Below are positions 25,512 through 32,358 of a stretch of 64,000 bases of DNA, one piece after another. Location of the stretch: assembly GCF_037911585.1 (NCBI RefSeq), contig NZ_JBAJNS010000001.1, positions 3,156,001 to 3,220,000 of the forward strand. The letters run 5' to 3'. Each line of letters opens with the position of its first letter. Position 1 is the first letter of the stretch. The notes beneath the pieces are model-generated. The model made no database searches. It was not told the origin of the DNA and was given only the letters and a program-made list of their open reading frames with translations. The position numbers and the translations under genes are program-made. This stretch comes from Streptomyces sp. GSL17-111 (GTDB lineage: Bacteria; Actinomycetota; Actinomycetes; Streptomycetales; Streptomycetaceae).

Positions 25512-26210
25512 TCAGCCCGGCTCCGGTGGGGCGGGGCGTCGCGGCGTCGGCCGGACGGCGTCCGCGTGGCGCAGCTCGGCGAGCACCTCCTCGTCGGTGA
25601 CCTGCGCGAACTCCTCGTACCACTGGCCCACCGCGCGGAAGGACGGAGGCCGCCGCAGGCACACCAGGTCGTCGGCCTCCCGCCCCACCGGCCCGGCCGC
25701 CTGCGGTGCGCAGACCGGCACGGCCAGCACGAGCCGGGCCGGCCCCAGCGTGCGCAGGTGACGCAGGGCGGCGCGCGCGGTGACGCCCGTGGCCAGACCG
25801 TCGTCGACGACGATCACCGTGCGCCCCGCGACGTCCGGCGGCCCGCCGCCCCGCCGGTACAGCTCCTCCCGCCGCCGCAGCTCCGCCCGCTCCCGGGCCA
25901 CGACCGGGGCCATTGACTCCGGCGTGAGCCCCAGCAGTTCCAGCGTGCGCCCGTCGAAGAGCGGCTCGCCGTCCCCGGCGATCGCGCCCACCCCCATCTC
26001 CGCGTGCCCGGGCGCCCCGATCTTCCGGACCACGACCACGTCGAGCGGCGCCCCCAGCTCCTCGGCGACCTCCGCCGCGACCGGGACGCCGCCGCGCGGC
26101 AGCGCCAGGACGACCGGCTCGGTGACCCCGTGACCGGCCGCCCACGCGCTGAGCCGCCCGGCCAGCCGCCGCCCGGCGTCCCGGTGGTCACGGAACCGCT
26201 CGCCGTTCAT
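25512..26210 (-). CDS. Phosphoribosyltransferase-domain protein
   Basis: A 232-residue type I phosphoribosyltransferase-fold protein. The N-terminal VVLALPRGGVPVAAEVAEEL and VVVRKIGAPGHAEMGVGAI are typical of this subgroup. The PRPP-binding loop is TVIVVDDGLATGVTARAAL near residue 130. The ATG overlaps the stop of the upstream hydrolase gene (ATGA), a gene pair common in actinomycetes. The true substrate of this subgroup is unproven; salvage of a base or a regulatory role are both possible. It is convergent with the membrane-protein gene 5 bases away. Confidence 0.85.
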   Translation of the reverse strand: MNGERFRDHRDAGRRLAGRLSAWAAGHGVTEPVVLALPRGGVPVAAEVAEELGAPLDVVVVRKIGAPGHAEMGVGAIAGDGEPLFDGRTLELLGLTPESMAPVVARERAELRRREELYRRGGGPPDVAGRTVIVVDDGLATGVTARAALRHLRTLGPARLVLAVPVCAPQAAGPVGREADDLVCLRRPPSFRAVGQWYEEFAQVTDEEVLAELRHADAVRPTPRRPAPPEPG

Positions 26211-26884
26211 TCCGGCACCTCCGCACCGTCCGTGCCGTCCGGCCCGCCCGGGTGCAGGAACCACGCCCGCGCCGCCTCCGCGACCTCCGCCAACGCGCCG
26301 GGCTCGGCGAAGAGGTGCGTGGCGCCGGGCACGACGCGCTCGCGGTGCGGCGCCCGCAACGCCCGCGCCGCCTCCCGGTTCAGCCGCAGCACGTCCGTGT
26401 CCGCACCACCGACGATCAGCAGCACCGGAGCCCGCACCCGCGCCAGCGCCTCCCCGGCCAGATCCGGGCGACCGCCCCGGGAGACCACGGCCCGCACCCG
26501 TTCCGGTCGCGCGGCCGCCGCGACCAGGGCCGCACCCGCCCCCGTACTCGCTCCGAAGAGGCCCACCGCTACCCCCGCCGTCCCGGGCCGCTCATCGAGC
26601 CGGTCCACGAGGCCGACGAGCCGCCGCGCCAGCATCGGGACGTCGAACCGGTGCCGACGCGTCGTCGCGTCCGCCCGCTCCTCGTCCGCCGTCAGCAGGT
26701 CGACGAGCAGTGTGCCCAGCCCCGCCTCCCGCAGGGCCTCCGCGACGGCCCGGTTGCGCGGACTGTGCCGGGAGCTCCCGCTCCCGTGCGCGAACACCAC
26801 CACGCACGACGCTCCGTCCGGCACCGCCAGATCCCCGGCCAGCACGACCCCGTCCACCGGCATGTTCACGCTCTCGGCGTCCAC
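26207..26884 (-). CDS. Alpha/beta hydrolase (dienelactone-hydrolase-like)
   Basis: A 225-residue alpha/beta hydrolase. Visible motifs are VVVFAHGSGSSRHSPRNRAV (oxyanion region), VGLFGASTGAGAALVAA (nucleophile elbow with the catalytic Ser in GASTG), VLLIVGGADTDVL (Asp) and GATHLFAEPG (His). The nearest group is the dienelactone-hydrolase-like proteins that sit beside phosphoribosyltransferases. It is cytoplasmic, as no signal peptide is seen. The GTG at 26884 has GGGAGG 8 bases upstream. The stop overlaps the start of the phosphoribosyltransferase gene, so the pair is one operon. Natural ester substrate unknown. Confidence 0.85.
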   Translation of the reverse strand: MDAESVNMPVDGVVLAGDLAVPDGASCVVVFAHGSGSSRHSPRNRAVAEALREAGLGTLLVDLLTADEERADATTRRHRFDVPMLARRLVGLVDRLDERPGTAGVAVGLFGASTGAGAALVAAAARPERVRAVVSRGGRPDLAGEALARVRAPVLLIVGGADTDVLRLNREAARALRAPHRERVVPGATHLFAEPGALAEVAEAARAWFLHPGGPDGTDGAEVPE

Positions 26885-27064
26885 CGCGACCACCTCCCGC
26901 GACGCCCACCCTCCGCAGTACCCCGCACCACCCGTCCAAACGGCTTCGCCCCGACGACCCCCGCCGTCGCCCTCCCGCCTTTTCAGACATGGCCGAAAGG
27001 TCGCTCTTCCGGCCGCTCGCCCCCTCTTCCACACTGACTCCGGAGCGTGACCGGAGGGAGCGCC

Positions 27065-27811
27065 ATGGCGGCGGGAACGGCTGCGCGCGGACGGAGGGCA
27101 GCCGCGCGGAGGCAACGGCGAAGGCGGCTCGGCGCGGCGTCGGCGGGCGCCGTACTCCTGCTGATCCTCCTGGCCGCCTCCTGGTCCACGTTGTGGCCCT
27201 ACGTCGTCGGAGCCGCGTGTCTGTGCGGCCTGGGCGCCGTCGCCTGGTGGTGGTGGCGGACGGACCGCGCCCTGCGCGGCGGCGACCGCCGCTGGCGGCA
27301 GGAGGAGGCGGTGCGGGCCGGCCACCGCACGCTGGCCGAGGTGGACGCGATGACCGGGACGGAGTTCGAGGAACTGGTCGCCGCGTTGTGCCGGCGGGAC
27401 GGCTGTACGGAGGTCCGCCGGGTGGGCGGCTCCCATGACAACGGCGCCGACGTCGTCGGCCGCCTTCCGGACGGCCGGACCATGGTCGTCCAGTGCAAGC
27501 GCTTCGTGCCCACCAGCACCATCAGGAGCCGGGACGTGCGGGATCTTCTGGGATCGGCGGTGCACTTCCACGCCGACGTGGCCGTCTTCGTGACCACGAC
27601 CCGCTTCAGCGGTCCCTCGGGATCGTTCGCGGTGCAGAACGGCATCATCGCCGTCCATCGCGACCTCCTCGGCCTGTGGAACAGCGGAGCCTCGCTGACC
27701 TCCCTGATCGAGGTCAACGGCTCCGGCCAGGGGGACGTCCGCCACCGGGCCCGCTGGAAGCAGACCTACGGAACCACCCGCCGCAAGCCCGGAAGCAAGC
27801 GCCCCACCTGA
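27065..27811 (+). CDS. Mrr-type restriction endonuclease-like protein with two membrane helices
   Basis: A 248-residue protein. A highly basic N-terminus (residues 8-21) is followed by two hydrophobic helices (about 23-42 and 45-64). The C-terminal PD-(D/E)xK nuclease domain of the Mrr_cat type includes MTGTEFEELVAALCRRDG, the acidic site GGSHDNGADVVG (Asp129) and the core VVQCKRF (Gln143, Lys145). Mrr-type enzymes cut modified or foreign DNA. Membrane-anchored versions are frequent in Streptomyces and their targets are unknown. ATG 27065 has GGAGGGAGC just upstream. It lies beside the HNH nuclease gene, consistent with a defence patch. Confidence 0.8.
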   Translation: MAAGTAARGRRAAARRQRRRRLGAASAGAVLLLILLAASWSTLWPYVVGAACLCGLGAVAWWWWRTDRALRGGDRRWRQEEAVRAGHRTLAEVDAMTGTEFEELVAALCRRDGCTEVRRVGGSHDNGADVVGRLPDGRTMVVQCKRFVPTSTIRSRDVRDLLGSAVHFHADVAVFVTTTRFSGPSGSFAVQNGIIAVHRDLLGLWNSGASLTSLIEVNGSGQGDVRHRARWKQTYGTTRRKPGSKRPT

Positions 27812-27898
27812 CCCCGGCCGCGCCCCGGGCGCTGCGCGCGCCTCGCCGCGCACCGCGTCGGGACGTCGCCGTGACGGCCGGGCGGCGGGCCCACGCGC

Positions 27899-28807
27899 TC
27901 ACGTTCCGGCGGTCTGCAGATCCGCCCCGGTCCGCGAGGGGCCGTGGAAGACCTGGCTGGTGTGCCAGGAGCGGTGCTGCGCCGCCACGGGGCGGACGCC
28001 CGGCTGCGGTCCGGTGAGCGAACGGCCCGCGAGGCCAGTGACGTGCTTGCGGGCCGCCGCGCCACGTCCGACGAAGTGCCGCGAGACGAGGATGCGGTGG
28101 TCGTCGCCGACTCCGAGAACGCCCTTGTCGAAGAGCTTGTGGTGCAGCGAGCACAGACAGAGACCGTTCTCGACGTCATCCGGCCCACCGAACGCCCACC
28201 AGCGCACGTGCGCGGCCTCCAGCCCGACCGGTGCCGCCCCCAGCGCCCCGTCGTATCCACAGAAGGCGCACTGGTACGCGTAGGCCGTCAGGACCAGTTC
28301 CCGCATACGCCGGTCCCTCCGGCGTCGCGCTGACGCCACCCCTCCGGACTCCGGGGGCTCCAGATCCAGACCGATCGTCGCGCAGAGGTCTCCGTGGAGC
28401 GAGGTCGGGAAGTGCAGGTCCAGCAGGAGGCGGGTCATCCGGCCCAGCAGCTCCGGCTCCCGCCGCAGCGCGGCCCGCAGCTCCGGCACGAGCCGCCCGA
28501 CGGCCCCGGACGCCCGCAGCTCCCGTACCGCGGTCCCGGGGCTGCCGGTGCCGCGATCGGTGCGCACCTCCCACACACCGTCGCTGACCAGGTGGTGAAA
28601 GGGGTAGGCGGGTGTCGACCTGTGAGGGGGACCGTACTCGGACAGCAGCCGCTTCAGGTCCTCCTCCACCACGCTGTAGGACAGCCCGCCGTCGGCGTCC
28701 TCCTGGAACCGGCCCAGGGCGTAGAGCAGGAGGAGCGGCTTGTGGGGAGCGCGGGCCCCGTCCCTGGTCCACTGTCTCAACGCCGCGATCCGCCCCAGCC
28801 AGTCCAT
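27899..28807 (-). CDS. HNH endonuclease of the phosphorothioate-DNA-binding (SBD-HNH) type
   Basis: A 302-residue protein. The N-terminal part (1-150) resembles the sulfur-binding domain of ScoMcrA/SprMcrA-type enzymes: ARAPHKPLLLLYALGRF, YPFHHLVSDGVWEV and LLDLHFPTSLH. The C-terminal HNH domain has Cys180 and Cys183, GLEAAHVRWW (His200), ENGLCLCSLHHKLFDKG (Asn214, His222/223) and the typical close WHTSQVFHGP. Characterised relatives cut DNA carrying Dnd-type phosphorothioate modification, a type IV restriction activity. No dnd genes are seen here, as expected for a host that excludes such DNA. Convergent with the Mrr-like gene. Confidence 0.82.
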   Translation of the reverse strand: MDWLGRIAALRQWTRDGARAPHKPLLLLYALGRFQEDADGGLSYSVVEEDLKRLLSEYGPPHRSTPAYPFHHLVSDGVWEVRTDRGTGSPGTAVRELRASGAVGRLVPELRAALRREPELLGRMTRLLLDLHFPTSLHGDLCATIGLDLEPPESGGVASARRRRDRRMRELVLTAYAYQCAFCGYDGALGAAPVGLEAAHVRWWAFGGPDDVENGLCLCSLHHKLFDKGVLGVGDDHRILVSRHFVGRGAAARKHVTGLAGRSLTGPQPGVRPVAAQHRSWHTSQVFHGPSRTGADLQTAGT

Positions 28808-28957
28808 GACGGGCGAGCGTAGCGTCGCCGCACCGGACCCCGCAGGCAGGGCCCCGGCCCCGGACCCGGACGGCTGCGGCCCGTGACTGATCCGCCCGGG
28901 TCGTCCGTCTCGGGCTCGGCCGGCGGTTCGGGACGACAGGCGATGTCAGCCGCCTGA

Positions 28958-30379
28958 TCAGGTCCTGCGCCAGGCGCCGAGCAGTTCTTCGGGGCCGTAC
29001 GCCGCCTGGATGCCGGAACAGGTGATCCCGTTGCGGGAGACCGCCACGAGCGGTACCGGCTCGTCGGTGATCGCGGCCCGGTGCTTGTGGAGCGCGGCCA
29101 GGTCGTGGGCGTCGAACGCGGAGTTCTCCAGCCACTTGACCGAACCGAGGAAGAGCAACTCGTGGGCCACCGGCTGCTGGTCGGCGCCGACCAGGTCGAT
29201 CTCGACGTCATTGCTGCGGGTCCAGTAGCCACCGATCGCCGGAGCGGCGGGCAGGAGCCCGTCCGGCAGGAGGCGGGCGAGGGACTCCCGGACGAGGGGC
29301 TCGACCGCACGCCCCCGCCAGCTCGTCCACCGCTCCTTGATCCGGCTCAACGTGAGATCGCCCCGCATCCGCTCGATCTCCGCCATGTGGGGATCCAGAA
29401 ACGCGAGCCAGAACCGTAGGTACGGGTCGGCCACGCGGTAGCGGCGTTCCTTCGACGGTCGCAGAGAGAGGGGGAGTTCGGCCGCCACCACCCGCTTCTC
29501 GGTCAGGAGGTCAGTGGCTCGGGTGAGCGTGGTGTGGGCGATGCCGCCGGCCGCGCGGGCGATGTTGGTGAAGGTTCTCTCGCCGCTTCCGATGGCCCGT
29601 AGGACTTCTCTGCTCAGCGCCTGTGGTGGGAACTCCGCTGCGAGTGAGCGTTCGGCGGAGACCAGCAGCGCCGAGATCGGGTTGTCGAGCGAGTCGCCGA
29701 GGAACTCCCAGACGTCCGCTCCGGGCCGCCACTCCGCGCAGATCAGCGGAAGACCTCCGGTGACCAGCGCGGCGTCGAAGGCGGCGGCCGGTGCCAGGCC
29801 GAGCATCTCGCCGATGTCGGCGGGGTTCAGCGGCCCCACGACCATCTCCCGGCCCCGCTGGTGGAACGGGCGGTCGTAGCTGTTCAACGCCTCCATCATC
29901 GACAGGTCGGAGCCGACCAGGAGGAGCAGTACGGGCTTACGGCTGAGCAGACGGTCCCACGCCCGCTGGAGCATGCCCTCGAACGCGTCGATGCGGTGCA
30001 TGAGGTACGGAACCTCGTCCATGACGACCACGCTCGGGCTGTCGTCCGGAAGAATCTCCGCGAGCAGCCTGAAGGCCGCGTTCCACTGGTCGGGAGTCTC
30101 CTCCGAGAACAGTTCCCGATCGGGCATGGTGGATCGGGCGACGGTGTCGAGCAGTTCCGTCAGCTCGTCCTCCGCCGTGCCGCCCGCTGCGGTGAAGAAG
30201 AGATGCGGCACCTCCGTGCGCCGGAGGAACTCCTCGACGAGGCTGGACTTGCCGACCCGCCTCCGCCCGCGCATGAGGATGCACTGTCCCGGCTTCGCCG
30301 AGCCGGTGGCGTCCTGCACCGATCGCAGAGCGTCGCCGAGCATCTTCAGCTCGCGGTCCCGTCCGATGAAACGCCGCAC
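28958..30379 (-). CDS. AAA-type ATPase with DUF234-like C-terminal domain
   Basis: A 473-residue protein of the archaeal-type ATPase family. The N-terminal AAA domain has FIGRDRELKMLGDAL, Walker A GRRRVGKSS (38-46) and Walker B SVVVMDEVPYL near residue 125. A winged-helix segment follows (FTNIARAAGGIAHTTLTRATDLL near 290). The C-terminal nuclease-like DUF234 part includes YRVADPYLRFWLAFL and EIDLVGADQ. Members are found in mobile or defence settings, and their function is unknown. GTG 30379 follows GGGAG with 6-base spacing. Two GATACTAT repeats lie upstream. Confidence 0.82.
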   Translation of the reverse strand: MRRFIGRDRELKMLGDALRSVQDATGSAKPGQCILMRGRRRVGKSSLVEEFLRRTEVPHLFFTAAGGTAEDELTELLDTVARSTMPDRELFSEETPDQWNAAFRLLAEILPDDSPSVVVMDEVPYLMHRIDAFEGMLQRAWDRLLSRKPVLLLLVGSDLSMMEALNSYDRPFHQRGREMVVGPLNPADIGEMLGLAPAAAFDAALVTGGLPLICAEWRPGADVWEFLGDSLDNPISALLVSAERSLAAEFPPQALSREVLRAIGSGERTFTNIARAAGGIAHTTLTRATDLLTEKRVVAAELPLSLRPSKERRYRVADPYLRFWLAFLDPHMAEIERMRGDLTLSRIKERWTSWRGRAVEPLVRESLARLLPDGLLPAAPAIGGYWTRSNDVEIDLVGADQQPVAHELLFLGSVKWLENSAFDAHDLAALHKHRAAITDEPVPLVAVSRNGITCSGIQAAYGPEELLGAWRRT

Positions 30380-30397
30380 GCAATACTCCCACGAACA

Positions 30398-30420
30398 ATA
30401 GTATCGGCAGAGATAGTATC
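30398..30420 (-). promoter_or_regulatory. Direct repeats GATACTAT upstream of the AAA ATPase
   Basis: Two copies of ATAGTATC (GATACTAT on the coding strand) at 30398-30405 and 30413-30420 are 15 bp apart, and a third partial copy (ACGATACC) is near 30425. They lie 19-41 bases from the start codon, in the only clearly AT-rich patch nearby. They may be overlapping -10 elements or an operator array. Confidence 0.45.
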
Positions 30421-30485
30421 CATGACGATACCAAGTGAAGGAGCGCATCGGCCCGGGTCGGGGCGGGTCGGAACGGGTCGGTCCG

Positions 30486-30699
30486 TCACACCCTCTCGAC
30501 GGAGATGGTCCGGGACCAGCTTCTCCCCGGCGTCCACGTCCGAGGTGAAGACGTGGCCAGGCCCTTCCGCTGCCGCGCGATGACGGCGAGCACCGCGTCG
30601 ATGGCGTACTTGTGACCGTGCGGCTTGGCGGTCGGCCAGGGGCCGGCGGGCCTGACGAGCCTCGTCCTTGCCGATATCGGCGACCTTGATGGTGATCAT
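30486..30699 (-). pseudogene. Remnant of a PIN-domain toxin gene (multiple frameshifts, no N-terminus)
   Basis: Pieces of a PIN-domain protein lie in successive reading frames. An ATG at 30699 opens a frame with IGKDEARQARRPLAD. The next frame gives PHGHKYAIDAVLAVIARQRKG. The first frame then resumes with HVFTSDVDAGEKLVPD. A third switch gives ISVERV before a stop at 30486. The order matches the C-terminal half of actinobacterial VapC-like proteins. At least three indels and the lost N-terminal catalytic aspartates make it non-functional. Sequencing error in one place is possible, but three shifts in 200 bases favour decay. Confidence 0.7.
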
Positions 30700-30786
30700 T
30701 CCGCATACCCGGACGGCGCCGACCCGATAGCCTGCATGAACGCGTGAGGTCGCGGCTCGGCGGCCTCCGGACAGGGGAGCGTGGGC

Positions 30787-31788
30787 ATGACGGAGTCGGT
30801 CAGGAACGTGGCCGTCTTCTCCCTCGGCGGCACGATCGCCATGACCACCGACCCCACCGCCGGAGGCGTCGTACCGGCGCTTTCGGCCCACGAACTCCTC
30901 GCGGCGGTACCCGCGCTGGCCACGAGCGGCATCGGCCTCAAGGCGCAGGACTTCCGTCGTCTGCCGGGCGCCTCCCTGACCTTCGAGGACCTCACCGCAC
31001 TGTCAGCCGCGATCGCGGCGGAGCTGGAGACCGGAGAGGTCGACGGCGTCGTCGTCACCCAGGGCACGGACACCATCGAGGAGACCGCCTTCCTCCTCGA
31101 CCTCTACCACGGCCACGCGCAGCCTCTCGTCGTCACCGGCGCCATGCGCAACCCCACCCTGCCCGGCGCCGACGGCCCGGCCAACCTCCACTCCGCCGTT
31201 CTGGCCGCCGCCGACCCCGGGCTCAGCGGCGCCGGCTGTCTGGTCGTACTCGGCGACGAGATCCACTCGGCCCGGACCGTCCGCAAGTCCCACACCACCA
31301 GCCCCGCCGCCTTCACCTCACCGGCGTGCGGCCCGATCGGGCGGATCGCGGAGAACCGCGTTCGGAGGGTGGGCGGGTTGCCGCGCCGCGGGCCGCTGGT
31401 CCCTGTCCCCGACCGCGAGGCGCGCGTCGGGCTGTACACCGTCACCCTCGGCGACGACGGCACGCTGCTCGACCTGTGGGACGGCAACTGCGACGGACTC
31501 GTGGTCGCGGCCTTCGGCGTCGGCCACGTCCCGGAGCGCCTCGTCGAGGGGCTCACCGAGCTCGCGTCCCGCATGCCCGTGATCCTCGCCTCCCGCATCG
31601 GCAACGGACCCGTCCTGTCCGACACGTACGGCTTTTCCGGCTCCGAGAAGGACCTCCTCTGTCGAGGGCTGATCGGCGCCGGAGACCTCGGCCCGTACCA
31701 GGCGAGGCTCCTGCTGCACGCCCTGCTCGCCCATGGCGCCGACGGGGCGACGGTCCGAGAGACCTTCACCACCGCTTCCGCCCGCTGA
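30787..31788 (+). CDS. L-asparaginase
   Basis: A 333-residue asparaginase/glutaminase-family enzyme that hydrolyses asparagine to aspartate and ammonia. The first catalytic Thr is in VFSLGGTIAMT (Thr16). The second signature, GVVVTQGTDTIEET, carries Thr94-Asp95. TGAMRNPTLPGADGPANL and the C-terminal SRIGNGPVL are also typical. There is no signal peptide, so a cytoplasmic enzyme is expected. ATG 30787 has GGGGAG with 7-base spacing; the GTG two codons earlier is too close to it. It stands alone beyond the PIN remnant. Bases 31789-31999 behind it hold nothing recognisable. Confidence 0.9.
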   Translation: MTESVRNVAVFSLGGTIAMTTDPTAGGVVPALSAHELLAAVPALATSGIGLKAQDFRRLPGASLTFEDLTALSAAIAAELETGEVDGVVVTQGTDTIEETAFLLDLYHGHAQPLVVTGAMRNPTLPGADGPANLHSAVLAAADPGLSGAGCLVVLGDEIHSARTVRKSHTTSPAAFTSPACGPIGRIAENRVRRVGGLPRRGPLVPVPDREARVGLYTVTLGDDGTLLDLWDGNCDGLVVAAFGVGHVPERLVEGLTELASRMPVILASRIGNGPVLSDTYGFSGSEKDLLCRGLIGAGDLGPYQARLLLHALLAHGADGATVRETFTTASAR

Positions 31789-31999
31789 CGCACCTTCGCG
31801 TCCGTCGGCCAGGCGCGTGCCGGAGCGGCGAGCAGCGGCACTACCGCTTCGACGTCGGTCTCGTCCTGGTGCCGGGTCGCCTTCGCCTTCCGGCGCCCAG
31901 CGCCCCGGCACTTCGCCCCATCACCCGCCCTTACGCCCCGTGACCCAGGGGGCGGAGGTCAGGACTGGCGGCGGGTCGGCGGTCTCACCGCACCAACGA

Positions 32000-32035
32000 C
32001 GAAGGTCCCGGCCGCTTGCGCGGTCGGGACCTTCG
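32000..32035 (-). terminator. Strong hairpin behind tRNA-Ser
   Basis: A 16-bp stem with one G-T wobble (CGAAGGTCCCGGCCGC at 32000-32015, partner at 32020-32035) has a 4-base loop. It lies 21 bases beyond the 3' end of the minus-strand tRNA and is followed in that direction by TCGTTGGTG. It is the likely tRNA transcript terminator. Confidence 0.7.
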
Positions 32036-32056
32036 TTCAGCCCGGTGAGAGCTGGG

Positions 32057-32141
32057 CGGAGGATACGAGATTCGAACTCGTGAGGGGTTGCCCCCAACAC
32101 GCTTTCCAAGCGTGCGCCCTAGGCCACTAGGCGAATCCTCC
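32057..32141 (-). tRNA. tRNA-Ser (anticodon GGA)
   Basis: An 85-base tRNA with a 7-bp acceptor stem (GGAGGAT at the 5' end, ATCCTCC at the 3' end) and a G discriminator base. The anticodon stem-loop is CACGC TTGGAAA GCGTG, giving anticodon GGA. A long variable arm (TTGGGGGCAACCCCTC region) marks it as class II, and the T-loop is GAGTTCGAATCTC. No CCA is encoded. A possible -10 (TACAGT on the minus strand, 32149-32154) lies 8 bases before the 5' end. Confidence 0.95.
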
Positions 32142-32218
32142 GCCGAGAACTGTACACAACCGGAGGGGGTGCTTGCGAACTCGATCCCAGGTCGGGGGAT
32201 CGGGTAGGGTTGGCGCCA

Positions 32219-32304
32219 GCCCCTCACGTGGCGCTATCTGACTGAACTCCCCCAGGGCCGGAAGGCAGCAAGGGTAGGTTGGCTCTGGCGGGTGCGTGAG
32301 GGGC
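32219..32304 (+). ncRNA. ffs: Small (4.5S-type) signal recognition particle RNA
   Basis: The conserved SRP domain IV is present: CCCAGGGCCGGAAGGCAGCA followed by AGGGTA near 32250-32276, with the GGAA tetraloop and the AGCA/AAGGG asymmetric loop. The closing helix is GCCCCTCACG (32219-32228) with CGTGAGGGGC (32295-32304). The RNA binds Ffh for membrane targeting of nascent proteins. A TAGGGT hexamer at 32205-32210 is a plausible -10. Location just ahead of dnaX is standard in actinomycetes. The ends could differ by a few bases. Confidence 0.93.
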
Positions 32305-32358
32305 GTTGTCGTCCCCGGTGCGGCTCGCCTGTCGGTGGGCTCCGATACCGTCGTATGC

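Noticed and set aside
31789..31999. A small gene between asparaginase and the tRNA
   Set aside because: Open frames there are short, lack ribosome-binding sites and resemble no protein.
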